From Collinsella sp. (GTDB lineage: Bacteria; Actinomycetota; Coriobacteriia; Coriobacteriales; Coriobacteriaceae), in the NCBI GenBank assembly GCA_014871545.1, contig WGSR01000006.1:1-22466 (forward strand): a DNA stretch of 22,466 nucleotides, given 5' to 3'. The position numbers and the translations under genes were made by a program. Below, piece by piece: positions 13,576 to 20,820 of this stretch. Numbering within the stretch: the first letter of the stretch is position 1; the number at the start of each line of letters is the position of its first letter. Under the pieces are notes generated by a model. The model was not told the DNA's origin. It saw only the letters and a list, made by a program, of their open reading frames with translations, and did not search any database.

Positions 13576-13814
13576 GCTTGGACGCCGAGAGGAGCGAGAA
13601 CATTGGCAGACCGAAGGGGTCTGTGAGCATCTACGACGACGGGCCGCGCAGTGCCCGCTGCGAGACGTGCGGGTTCTGCGCCGTGAGCGAGGCGGTCATG
13701 ACGGCGTCTGGCGAGGGCCGCAAACGGTACACGTGCATGCGCTGCCCAGACTTCGTGCACACTACGCAGGGGCTCGCGAGGTGCAACTACTGGGAGGCGC
13801 GCCATGAGGGCTGA
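13572..13814 (+). CDS. Small zinc-ribbon protein, 80 residues
   Basis: The ATG at 13572 overlaps the replication gene stop (ATGA). The product has Cys-x2-Cys-x2-Cys (CETCGFC, about 35-41) and CMRC (about 57-60) motifs, compatible with one zinc site, then FVHTTQGLARCNYWE, a phrase common in small phage DNA-metabolism proteins. It is probably a DNA- or protein-binding adaptor; no enzyme motif is present. It overlaps the next gene by 11 bases. Confidence 0.65.
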   Translation: MSLDAERSENIGRPKGSVSIYDDGPRSARCETCGFCAVSEAVMTASGEGRKRYTCMRCPDFVHTTQGLARCNYWEARHEG

Positions 13815-14037
13815 GTCGCGGGACAGGCGCGGGGGCTACGTGCTCGTGTGCGGGCAGTGCGGCAGGCGGTTCCGCACGGCGTACAGGAACCAGAGGTACT
13901 GCTGCGGGTGGTGCGAGAACGTGGCGCGAAGGGATGCGAGCAAGCGGCCCGTGGACGTGTACCTCGGAACGAGGAGTGAGTCGGGCCGAGAGGTCAACGC
14001 CATGCGTGCGGCGCTGGCGGAAGGGAGGCGCATCTGA
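13804..14037 (+). CDS. Small zinc-ribbon protein, 77 residues
   Basis: Basic product with LVCGQCGRRF (CxxC, 14-23) and YCCGWC (32-37), the pattern of a short treble-clef or zinc ribbon, then a basic helix and a C-terminal helix SGREVNAMRAALAEGRRI. Overlaps on both sides (11 bases and 1 base) show tight co-translation. It is probably nucleic acid-binding; the family is not identified. Confidence 0.65.
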   Translation: MRAESRDRRGGYVLVCGQCGRRFRTAYRNQRYCCGWCENVARRDASKRPVDVYLGTRSESGREVNAMRAALAEGRRI

Positions 14038-14339
14038 TGCGCGACGGATACAGGTTCGAGTTCGGGGCGCTCGATGAGCCGGATGCACCCAAGGTGCAGG
14101 CGCTCAAGCCGCTCGAGGAGGCGGCCGAGGTATACGGCGCTTGGCAGGATTGCGACGACATGCGCCTCAGTCCGATCATGACGGCGCGCAGGGAGTACCG
14201 CCAGAACCTTATCGACGAGTGCATGGACGTGGTCCAGGCGGTCGTCAGCCTGCTCGACGCCGAGGGGTTCACGCAGGAGGACGTGGACGCGGCAATCGAG
14301 TGCTGCAACGAGAGGAACCGAGAGAGGGGACGTCTGTGA
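14037..14339 (+). CDS. MazG-like nucleotide pyrophosphohydrolase-fold protein
   Basis: 100 residues. Helical segments KPLEEAAEVYGAWQ (22-35) and LIDECMDVVQAVVSLLDAEG (57-76) carry the E-x-x-x-E and E-x-x-D metal-binding pattern of the all-alpha MazG/NTP-PPase family. The C-terminal helix is DVDAAIECCNERNRERGRL. It could hydrolyse non-canonical NTPs or (p)ppGpp-like nucleotides to favour phage growth; substrate inferred from family. The start overlaps the preceding TGA. Confidence 0.7.
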   Translation: MRDGYRFEFGALDEPDAPKVQALKPLEEAAEVYGAWQDCDDMRLSPIMTARREYRQNLIDECMDVVQAVVSLLDAEGFTQEDVDAAIECCNERNRERGRL

Positions 14340-14647
14340 TGGAGACTTTGGATCAGATCAAGGCAGACGCGGTCGAGGTGTTCCATTTCGACCGCGAGTG
14401 CAGGCCGCAGGACAGGGCGCACGCCTATCTGGGGAAGTACCGCGTCAGGCGCGGCTACAACGACACGGCGATGCAGGTCGCGGTGACCGACATGATCGAG
14501 CGCGCCTACGAGGCGGGAAGGGCGGAGGTCACCGGCGCGAACCTCGTGCAGAACCTGCGCCGCCAGCTGACGAGCATCGAGGCGACCGTCGGGGATGCCA
14601 TCGACCTGCTCGACGAGAGCGTAGGGGGGGCGGACTGCGATGAGTGA
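14339..14647 (+). CDS. Hypothetical phage protein, 102 residues
   Basis: The ATG overlaps the MazG-like stop (TGATG). Mostly helical, soluble product: METLDQIKADAVEVFHFDRE at the start, a middle basic segment YLGKYRVRRGYND, and a C-terminal coiled-coil-like stretch NLRRQLTSIEATVGDAIDLL ending GGADCDE. It overlaps the next gene by eight bases. No family recognised. Confidence 0.65.
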   Translation: METLDQIKADAVEVFHFDRECRPQDRAHAYLGKYRVRRGYNDTAMQVAVTDMIERAYEAGRAEVTGANLVQNLRRQLTSIEATVGDAIDLLDESVGGADCDE

Positions 14648-14942
14648 CTCGAGGGTCGGCGGCTACCCGATGGGGGTGACCGACGCCACGATAGAACGCT
14701 GCTACGGCGGGGCCTGCGAGCCTAGGATGTGCGGGAACTGCAGGCACTTCTGCAGCAGCGACATCCACGTCGACTACGGCTACTGCCACCTCGAGTTCGA
14801 GCGCGCCTACGACGCGGAGGCGCCTGACCGCAAGGAAGGGTTCTGGCGCCTGGCGAAGTGGGCCGTGGCGTGGCTCATGGAGAACCTGCTGTACTGCGAG
14901 GACGAGTGCGGCGAGTGCCGCGACTACGAGGAGTTTGAGTAA
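14640..14942 (+). CDS. Cysteine-rich hypothetical protein, 100 residues
   Basis: Ten cysteines in about 100 residues, including ERCYGGACEPRMCGNCRHFC (19-38), a further Cys in YGYCHLE and a C-terminal YCEDECGECRDYEEFE. The block CGNCRHF is common in small phage proteins that coordinate zinc or an iron-sulfur cluster. A hydrophobic stretch WRLAKWAVAWLMENLLYC is probably an amphipathic helix. Function unknown. It overlaps both neighbours. Confidence 0.6.
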   Translation: MSDSRVGGYPMGVTDATIERCYGGACEPRMCGNCRHFCSSDIHVDYGYCHLEFERAYDAEAPDRKEGFWRLAKWAVAWLMENLLYCEDECGECRDYEEFE

Positions 14943-15439
14943 TGAATATCGAATTGCCAAAGGATGCCAAGGGACGTGAGATTCCGCTTGATACCGTGGC
15001 GCTGTTCAACCGTGACGGGAACGTATATAGCATCGTGCGCTGGACATTCACCACGGACTTTGATTTGAGTGACGGATGGTCGAACAAATGGCGTGCGATT
15101 ACCGACCGTGGATTTGCACTCGACCCAGCACTCGTGTACCTCACCACGCCCGAGCCCGACACATGGGAGAAATTGGAGGATGACTTGGACAGGTGCATCG
15201 AGGCGGACGACCTTTGTTCGTACCACAACCCGTCTGGAGTGTGTTTCAAATGCATCTTGGACGGCGACGGCCCATGTCATGGTGACTCGTATGCGCTAAA
15301 GGACATCAAGGATCGCATCCGCAAGCTGAGGGGTGAGGACAGATGTGCGACTACTGCAGAGGCTACGACGGCCTCGATGCCGCCGAGGGCGGTCCGGACG
15401 AGATTCTCATCCGCTGGATGCTTAACGGATACCCGGTGA
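14942..15439 (+). CDS. Hypothetical phage protein with a likely frameshifted C-terminus
   Basis: 165 residues. Residues 1-134 look like a known type of actinobacterial phage protein: GREIPLDTVALF (11-22), ALDPALVYLTTPEPDTWEKL (59-78), a CSYHNPSGVCFKC region and a basic ending DIKDRIRKLRGE. The last 30 residues (RCATTAEATTASMPP onward) look like the shadow of the next gene, overlapped by 97 bases. An out-of-frame TGA (in ggtgagg) lies just before the next ATG, as if a one-base indel removed the normal stop. Codon use is more AT-rich than upstream. Function unknown. Confidence 0.6.
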   Translation: MNIELPKDAKGREIPLDTVALFNRDGNVYSIVRWTFTTDFDLSDGWSNKWRAITDRGFALDPALVYLTTPEPDTWEKLEDDLDRCIEADDLCSYHNPSGVCFKCILDGDGPCHGDSYALKDIKDRIRKLRGEDRCATTAEATTASMPPRAVRTRFSSAGCLTDTR

Positions 15440-15537
15440 TCATAGTCGACCACCCTCATGACAACTATGGAAGCTGGAGCATCCCGATCAGTTTCTGCCC
15501 GTTCTGCGGGCGCAAGCTGGAGAAGATGGACGAATGA
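15343..15537 (+). CDS. Small zinc-ribbon protein, 64 residues
   Basis: Opens MCDYCRGYDG and closes SFCPFCGRKLEKMDE, placing CxxC pairs at each end to form one zinc site, with a beta-rich middle (LIRWMLNGYPVIIVDHP). The ATG has a GGTGAGGACAG ribosome binding site. This small-protein type is frequent in Coriobacteriia phages. Its start lies inside the extended frame of the upstream gene. Binding target unknown. Confidence 0.65.
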   Translation: MCDYCRGYDGLDAAEGGPDEILIRWMLNGYPVIIVDHPHDNYGSWSIPISFCPFCGRKLEKMDE

Positions 15538-15561
15538 TTACCAATTTGAGGATGATGACAA

Positions 15562-15888
15562 ATGAATAAGCGAGCGATGATTTCGCAGCCTATGGCTGGT
15601 AAGACAGACGAGGAAATCGCGGAGACGAGGGACAAGGCGCACGCCAAGCTGCACGAGATGGGCTACGAGTTCGTGAACACCCTGTTCACTGACGAGTGGT
15701 ACAGCGACGAGGCCATGGAGGAGCGCGGCGTGGTGCAGGTCCCGCTCTGCTATCTCGCGAAATCTCTTGAGAACATGAGTCTGTGCCATGCGGCCTACTT
15801 CTGCAAGGGCTGGGAGAACGCACGCGGATGCCGCATCGAGCATGATGCCGCCGTCGCGTACGGGCTTGAGGTGCTGTATGAGGATTAG
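15562..15888 (+). CDS. DUF4406 protein (nucleoside deoxyribosyltransferase-like fold)
   Basis: 108 residues with the family blocks AMISQPMAGKTDEEIAETRD (5-24), VPLCYLAKSLENMSLCHAAY (about 60-79) and GCRIEHDAAVAYGLEVLY (about 88-105). The Gln-Pro-Met-x-Gly loop and Cys-x-Ile-Glu-x-x-x-Ala motif are DUF4406 marks, related to nucleoside 2-deoxyribosyltransferases, suggesting action on modified nucleotides or NAD-like molecules; not proven. The last 11 bases overlap the next gene. Confidence 0.8.
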   Translation: MNKRAMISQPMAGKTDEEIAETRDKAHAKLHEMGYEFVNTLFTDEWYSDEAMEERGVVQVPLCYLAKSLENMSLCHAAYFCKGWENARGCRIEHDAAVAYGLEVLYED

Positions 15889-16258
15889 CGATGACGAGCG
15901 CAAGCGAGCGGTGGCCGAGTTGCGCGAAGCGTCGACCGGGGCATACCGCCACGTTGATTCACTCGACGTGATTGCAAACTCAATCGGCGTCGAGGTGGAC
16001 GGCAAGTTCAGTCGCGAGGTTGAGAACGAGACGTACGCGGCCCTTGCAGACCTAATCGACCGTCCGATGTGCCACGACCTTGTCGAGCACAAGCATGATC
16101 CGTTCACCCCGGGCAAGCAGATGACCGACGGCTACTTCCACTGCTCAAGCTGCGATTGGAGCGGACAGCTCTGGGAGTACATCGGCTTCGGGGACATGCT
16201 GGCCTATGAGCCGGTTCACTGCCCGAAGTGCGGGGAGAAGATCGAGCGTCCTCGGTGA
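15878..16258 (+). CDS. Hypothetical phage protein with C-terminal zinc ribbon
   Basis: 126 residues from the ATG at 15878, which overlaps the DUF4406 stop region. The N-terminal 60 residues are helical (ISDDERKRAVAELREAS, with VDSLDVIANSIGVEV). The C-terminal part has HCSSCDWSG (about 87-95) and HCPKCGEKIERPR (about 114-126), together one zinc ribbon. It probably binds nucleic acid or a protein partner. It is followed by a 54-base gap and a new ribosome binding site. Confidence 0.65.
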   Translation: MRISDDERKRAVAELREASTGAYRHVDSLDVIANSIGVEVDGKFSREVENETYAALADLIDRPMCHDLVEHKHDPFTPGKQMTDGYFHCSSCDWSGQLWEYIGFGDMLAYEPVHCPKCGEKIERPR

Positions 16259-16312
16259 GTTGGTCCCCGGCGCCTGATAAGGTTCTGCCGTGGCGGGCGA
16301 GCTTTAGGGGGT

Positions 16313-16735
16313 ATGCGAATGGCGTGTAGGCAGCCTGTAGGAGATGGGCCAAAAGGCCCATCCACAAAGTCAACACATCCGTTGAGGGACGAGTGGGCGC
16401 TCCGGAAGGGGCGCTCCTCTTACGTCCTGTGGACGGACGAGATGATTAGGCGGATGCAGGCGCACCCGGAGCGCACGGCGGCGGAGATCGCGGCGGACCT
16501 CAGGGTGACGCCGAGCGCCGTGAGGCACGCGCGGCAGCGGTACGGGCGCTTCTCGACCGGAACGGATGGGCTGTGCATCGCGTGCGACGCGCGGCCCGTG
16601 TTCGACACGTCGGCGCAGGCGAAGAAGTGGAGGCTGTGCAAGGGGTGCTATCTGGCGGAGAGGAAGAGGCGGCTCGAGGAGGAGGCCGAGAGCAACCGCA
16701 TACGTCAGGCCGCGCACAGGAAGAAGGCCGAGTAG
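16313..16735 (+). CDS. DNA-binding protein: helix-turn-helix plus zinc finger
   Basis: 140 residues (ATG at 16313, or 16319 two codons on; a TTTAGGGGG ribosome binding site suits either). Residues about 39-78 (VLWTDEMIRRMQAHPERTAA, then EIAADLRVTPSAVRHARQRY) form a homeodomain-like helix-turn-helix. Residues 87-113 hold CIACDARP and LCKGC, a two-CxxC zinc finger, and the tail is a basic helix. It is the last gene before a strong terminator and the terminase genes, so it may regulate late genes or help packaging; inference from position. Confidence 0.65.
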   Translation: MRMACRQPVGDGPKGPSTKSTHPLRDEWALRKGRSSYVLWTDEMIRRMQAHPERTAAEIAADLRVTPSAVRHARQRYGRFSTGTDGLCIACDARPVFDTSAQAKKWRLCKGCYLAERKRRLEEEAESNRIRQAAHRKKAE

Positions 16736-16738
16736 CCG

Positions 16739-16769
16739 AAAGGCCCCGGGAAACCGGGGCCTTTTCTTT
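16739..16769 (+). terminator. Strong intrinsic terminator ending the early operon
   Basis: An 11-bp perfect stem aaaggccccgg/ccggggccttt with a GAAA loop region (16750-16753), followed by ttttcttt. It begins three bases after the stop of the HTH/zinc-finger gene and separates early from late transcription. Confidence 0.92.
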
Positions 16770-16770
16770 A

Positions 16771-16842
16771 AACGTTACCCCCTTTTTACGCTCGTGGGCA
16801 AACGCACGCGCTTGTCCACGTGCGTAAAAAGGTGGGAACGTT
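16771..16842. repeat. 29-base imperfect inverted repeat upstream of the terminase genes
   Basis: Arms 16771-16799 and 16814-16842 match at 25 of 29 positions, with a 14-base spacer; each arm holds cctttttacgc or its complement. It is too long and lacks the T-tail for a plain terminator, and lies just before the small terminase start (16854). It may be a terminase recognition (cos/pac) site, an operator, or an attenuator for late transcription. Confidence 0.75.
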
Positions 16843-16853
16843 CGCGTTTCCAT

Positions 16854-17279
16854 ATGGCTATCTACCAGCGGAAATGTGATTTTGTGGCGGGAAAAGGGCG
16901 TGAAAAACTGACCAAGGAGGGCATCGAGGATGCCGTCCGCCTGTGCCGTGCCGGAATGACCGACAGGGACATCGCCGCGTATCTCGGGGTCGCACGTGAG
17001 ACATACAGCCGCTGGATCAACCACCCCAGAACAGACAATCAGCGTCAACTGTGTCACGTTCTAAAAAAGGCCGAGGTCGAGCGCAAGGCGACGCTCGTGG
17101 GCCGCATCATGGACGCGAGCGGCGACAGCTGGCAGGCGGCGGCGTGGCTTTTGGAGCGCAAGTACCCGCAGGAGTACGCCAAGGCGCAGCGCATCATGGA
17201 CACCACCGACACGGCGGTGCTCAAGGCCGCAAAGGAGCTTGTGCTGTCCGTGCCGTCCTCAATCGGCGGGGACGAGTAG
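16854..17279 (+). CDS. terS: Phage terminase small subunit
   Basis: 141 residues from the ATG at 16854; an upstream extension would run through the inverted repeat. A helix-turn-helix is at about 31-58 (AGMTDRDIAAYLGVARETYS), then SRWINHP. The helical oligomerisation region follows with KATLVGRIMDASGDSWQAAAWLLERKYP, typical of TerS. It binds the packaging site and feeds DNA to the large subunit encoded three bases downstream. A weak ribosome binding site (gggaacg) precedes it. Confidence 0.82.
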   Translation: MAIYQRKCDFVAGKGREKLTKEGIEDAVRLCRAGMTDRDIAAYLGVARETYSRWINHPRTDNQRQLCHVLKKAEVERKATLVGRIMDASGDSWQAAAWLLERKYPQEYAKAQRIMDTTDTAVLKAAKELVLSVPSSIGGDE

Positions 17280-17282
17280 CCG

Positions 17283-18479
17283 ATGCCGCTCACGAGGATG
17301 CAGCGCGAGTACCTCGCCAACTGCACGCACCGCTACAACGTGAAGTGCGGGGCGACGGGCTCGGGCAAGAGCTACGTCGACATAGCCGTGACCATACCGC
17401 AGAGGCTTCTCGCCATGAGGGGCGAGGGGCTGGCGGTGATGATCGGGAACACCCGCTCGACGCTCGAGCGCAACATCCTCGAGCCGATGCGCTCGCTCTA
17501 CAGCGAAGACGTCGTCAGCCAGATCGGGCGGGACAACACGGCCCAGATATTCGGGCGCAAGGTCTACTGCCTCGGGGCGGATAAGAAGACAAGCGTATCC
17601 AAGATTCAGGGCGCCACGTTCGAGTGGGTCTACGGCGACGAGGTCGCCACGTGGAGCGAAGACGTGTTCCAGATGCTCAAGAGCCGCCTGCGCTGCGAGC
17701 ACAGCCACTTCGACGGCACCTGCAACCCCGACAGCCCGAACCACTGGTTCAAGCGGTTCCTCGACGGCGACAGCGACATCTACAGGCAGGACTACACGAT
17801 CTGGGACGGTGCGCTGGCACCGGATGTCATCGAAGCCCTCATCAAGGACTACGGCAGCGGCGTGTACTACGACCGCTACATCTTGGGCAAGTGGACGCTG
17901 GCCGAGGGCCTGGTCTACCCCGAGTGGGAGGGTGCCCTCGAGAGCCGATATACGGGCAGCGCCGCCAAGTACGCGGTGTCTTGCGACTACGGAACGCAGA
18001 ACGCCTTCGCGGCGCTTCTGTGGGCATTTGACGGCAAGGTGTGGCACGCGGTGGACGAGTACCGCTACTCGGGCCGCGACACGGGGCACCAGAAGACGGA
18101 CGCCGACTACGTGGCCGACATGGCCGACTTCGTGCGCGGGCTGGGCAAGCCGCCCACGTTCATCATCGACCCGAGCGCCACGAGCTTCATCGCCGCGATG
18201 CGGCAGGCCGGGTTCAAGACCAAGAAGGGGCGCAACGACGTCGCGGACGGCATACGAGAGACGGGGGTGTGCCTGGGCAACGGCACGGTGCGCATCTCCG
18301 ACGCCTGCGCAGGGCTGATAGGCGAGCTCGGCGGCTACTGCTGGGATGCCAAGGCGGACGGCGACAGGCCTGTCAAGGTCGAGGACCACAGCTGCGACGC
18401 GCTCCGTTACGGCGTGGCAACACTGCGCATGTACAAGCCTGCGAAAGAGCAGGTAAACCCATTCTTTGGAGGGAGGTAG
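17283..18479 (+). CDS. terL: Phage terminase large subunit (PBSX/Terminase_3 type)
   Basis: 398 residues, normal length. Walker A GATGSGKS (23-30), Walker B FEWVYGDE with Asp119-Glu120, then the RNase H-like nuclease domain with the first acidic residue Asp235 in AVSCDYGTQN, later acids in FIIDPSATS and DHSCDALRYG near the C-terminus. This is the packaging motor and headful or cos nuclease. It starts three bases after terS and is followed by the portal gene with a GGAGGGAGG ribosome binding site overlapping its end. Confidence 0.95.
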   Translation: MPLTRMQREYLANCTHRYNVKCGATGSGKSYVDIAVTIPQRLLAMRGEGLAVMIGNTRSTLERNILEPMRSLYSEDVVSQIGRDNTAQIFGRKVYCLGADKKTSVSKIQGATFEWVYGDEVATWSEDVFQMLKSRLRCEHSHFDGTCNPDSPNHWFKRFLDGDSDIYRQDYTIWDGALAPDVIEALIKDYGSGVYYDRYILGKWTLAEGLVYPEWEGALESRYTGSAAKYAVSCDYGTQNAFAALLWAFDGKVWHAVDEYRYSGRDTGHQKTDADYVADMADFVRGLGKPPTFIIDPSATSFIAAMRQAGFKTKKGRNDVADGIRETGVCLGNGTVRISDACAGLIGELGGYCWDAKADGDRPVKVEDHSCDALRYGVATLRMYKPAKEQVNPFFGGR

Positions 18480-18484
18480 CGGCT

Positions 18485-19918
18485 TTGTCTAAGGGGCCTT
18501 TGGTGACCGATGGCGACCTCAAGGAGGCGGCGTCGGCGACGGCGTTCGCGGCCGATGCCATCGAGCGACACATGTCGAGCGAGATGTACCGCAACGCCGT
18601 CACCGCGAACGAGTACTACCGCCAGCACAACGTCACGATCAACCGTTTCGTGCAGAAGATCTACTCGTGCTCCGGTGCCGAGGCCGAGGACTTCACGGCC
18701 TCGAAGCTGAGGCTGGCGAGTAACCTGTTCAAGCGCCTAAACGTCCAGCGCTGCACGTACTCGCTCGGTAAGGGCGTGAGTTTCGTGGACGTCTCGGCGG
18801 GCGGCAAGGACACGACCAAGGAGGGGCTTGGCGACCGCTTCGACGACGACGTCATGGAGATGGGGCTCAAGGCGCTCATCCACGGTGTGTCATTCCCGTT
18901 TTGGAACCTTGACCACATCGACGTGTTCACCGCCGACGAGTTCTGCCCGGTGTGGGACGAGTACTCGGGGGCGCTATACGCCGGCGTGAGGTTCTGGCGG
19001 CTCGACTCCGATCACCCGTGGCACGCGACCCTCTACGAGCAGGACGGCTACACGGAGATGGTGTCGGGCGGCAGCGGCTTCGACTTCGAGGTGGCCGAGG
19101 CCAAGCGCGCCTACAAGGTCACGTATCAGGAGATACCGGCGGACGGGATGAAGCTGGCCGTCGATGCGGAGAACTACTCCCGCCTGCCCATCGTGGCGGT
19201 CTGGGGCAGCGACGCGCACCAGAGCACGCTCGTCGGCATGCGCGAGAGCATCGACGCCTACGACCTCATCAAGAGCGGCCTGGTGAACGACACGCGCGAC
19301 TGCGCACAGATCTACTGGCTCATCAACGGAGCCGGCGGCATGGACGACAGGGACCTCGACCTGTGGCGGGCGAAGCTCAAGCTGACGCACGTGGCCGAGG
19401 TCGACGCCGAGCAGGGGCAGTCCGTGACGCCGTACACGCAGGAGGTGCCCGTCGAGGGCCGCAAGGAGACGCTGGCGCAGATCAAGGCCGACATCTACGG
19501 GGACTTCGGCGCGCTGGACGTCCACACCATCGCGGCGGGGGCGACCAACGACCATATCGACGCGGCATACCAGCCGATGGACGAGGAGGCCGCCGAGTTC
19601 GAGCGCCACATCCGCGAGGGTATCATGGACATCCTCGCATTGCAGGGCATCGAGGACACGCCCGTGTTCACGCGCACTCGCATCAGCAACACCAAGGAGC
19701 AGGTCGAGACCGTGTGCCTGGAGGCCGAGTATCTGGACGACGAGACGATCCTGCGAAAGCTGCCGAACATCACGCCCGACGAGAGGGCGAAGATTTTGGA
19801 GCGCAAGCAGCGGGAGCAGGAGGAGCGCATGGCAGCGCTGCCGCCCGCCCTGGCGGCGAACGCGAAGGGTGCCCAGGAGGGCGACGAGGACGACGAGGAC
19901 GAGGAAGGTGATGAGTGA
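18485..19918 (+). CDS. Phage portal protein (SPP1 gp6-like)
   Basis: 477 residues from a TTG at 18485, chosen because GGAGGGAGG lies about ten bases upstream and the protein then begins just after terL; a far longer upstream frame overlaps terL and is a shadow. SPP1-type features: the N-terminal helical wing (YYRQHNVTINRF), the beta-rich wing (EYSGALYAGVRFWRLD, LYEQDGYTEM), the crown/clip stem segment (SRLPIVAVWGSD, RESIDAYDLIKSGLVND), and a strongly acidic C-terminal tail (EGDEDDEDEEGDE). It forms the 12-subunit DNA channel. The stop overlaps the next start (TGATG). Confidence 0.88.
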   Translation: MSKGPLVTDGDLKEAASATAFAADAIERHMSSEMYRNAVTANEYYRQHNVTINRFVQKIYSCSGAEAEDFTASKLRLASNLFKRLNVQRCTYSLGKGVSFVDVSAGGKDTTKEGLGDRFDDDVMEMGLKALIHGVSFPFWNLDHIDVFTADEFCPVWDEYSGALYAGVRFWRLDSDHPWHATLYEQDGYTEMVSGGSGFDFEVAEAKRAYKVTYQEIPADGMKLAVDAENYSRLPIVAVWGSDAHQSTLVGMRESIDAYDLIKSGLVNDTRDCAQIYWLINGAGGMDDRDLDLWRAKLKLTHVAEVDAEQGQSVTPYTQEVPVEGRKETLAQIKADIYGDFGALDVHTIAAGATNDHIDAAYQPMDEEAAEFERHIREGIMDILALQGIEDTPVFTRTRISNTKEQVETVCLEAEYLDDETILRKLPNITPDERAKILERKQREQEERMAALPPALAANAKGAQEGDEDDEDEEGDE

Positions 19919-20820
19919 TGGCGGCATTGCAGGTGCTTGACGGCGAGCTGTGGCAGTGGGACACCGGGCGCGAGGTCGAGGTTGTCGGCTGCGAGCAGGT
20001 GCATTTCGCCAAGTCGACCACGGGGACGTGCTACACGGTCGAGGTGGCCGGCAACAAGGCGAAGATTCCCGACGAGCTGCTCCAGGCGGCTGGGCGCGTG
20101 TACGCATGGGCCTACATCACGGACGAGGCATACGGCGGGCGCACGCGCATCGAGGCGCTCTGGGACGTAAAGAGGCGAGCCAAGCCCGCCGAGTACATCT
20201 ACGAGCCGAGCGACCAGCGCACCATCAAGGACGCGGAGACGGCGCGAGACGAGGCCAAGGCCGCGCAGAAGGCGGCGGAGGCCGCACGCGACAAGGCTGT
20301 CGCCGCCGAGGTCAAGGGGGCACGCGCCACGACTCTCGCCTCGGGCTCGGAGGCAACGGCGGCGATGGAGGGCAACGTGCTGGTCGTCGGCGTGCCGAAG
20401 GGCGACGCGCTGAGATATAGCGACCTCACCGCCGAGCAGATCGCGGAGCTCAAGAAGCCCGCGACGGACGCGGCGGCTGGCGTGAACAAGGTCAACAACG
20501 AGTTCAAGCAGCTCAAGGCTTCTGTCGAAACGGCGGAGAAGAGCCGCGCCGACGCCGAGGCGGGGCGCAAGGAGAAAGAGACCGAGCGCGGGCAGAACGA
20601 GACGGAGCGCAAGGAGGCTGAGGCGGGGCGCAAGACCGCCGAGCAGAAGCGCGAGCAGGATTCGACCAAGGCCCTCGCCGACGCGCAGGCGGCGCTCAAG
20701 GACGCCAAGACGGCAGCCCTGAACTACCAGTCGATTATCGACTCGGCGGCTGCCGTGACGGCGCTGGGACTCAAGAAGGTAAACGGCAAGATTTGCCAGA
20801 TGCGAAAGGTAGGTGCCTAA
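19918..20820 (+). CDS. Putative phage tail/baseplate structural protein with long coiled coil
   Basis: 300 residues. The N-terminal 95 residues form a beta-rich domain (LQVLDGELWQWDTGREVEVV and YTVEVAGNKAKIPDELLQAA) with an ending RRAKPAEYIYEPS, of a type found in upper-baseplate or fibre-attachment proteins next to receptor-binding genes. Residues about 100-135 and 195-280 are Ala/Glu/Lys heptad coiled coil, then a small C-terminal hydrophobic patch. It probably forms a trimeric stalk carrying the variable protein encoded next. It overlaps the portal stop and abuts the next ATG. Confidence 0.6.
   Translation: MAALQVLDGELWQWDTGREVEVVGCEQVHFAKSTTGTCYTVEVAGNKAKIPDELLQAAGRVYAWAYITDEAYGGRTRIEALWDVKRRAKPAEYIYEPSDQRTIKDAETARDEAKAAQKAAEAARDKAVAAEVKGARATTLASGSEATAAMEGNVLVVGVPKGDALRYSDLTAEQIAELKKPATDAAAGVNKVNNEFKQLKASVETAEKSRADAEAGRKEKETERGQNETERKEAEAGRKTAEQKREQDSTKALADAQAALKDAKTAALNYQSIIDSAAAVTALGLKKVNGKICQMRKVGA

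Noticed and set aside
17259..18389. 376-residue minus-strand frame
   Set aside because: Lies entirely opposite the large terminase, which has intact Walker and nuclease motifs; composition is shadow-like.
18041..18484. Upstream extension of the portal frame (start at 18041)
   Set aside because: It overlaps the terminase for over 400 bases with Arg/Gly-rich shadow sequence; the TTG at 18485 with a strong ribosome binding site fits better.
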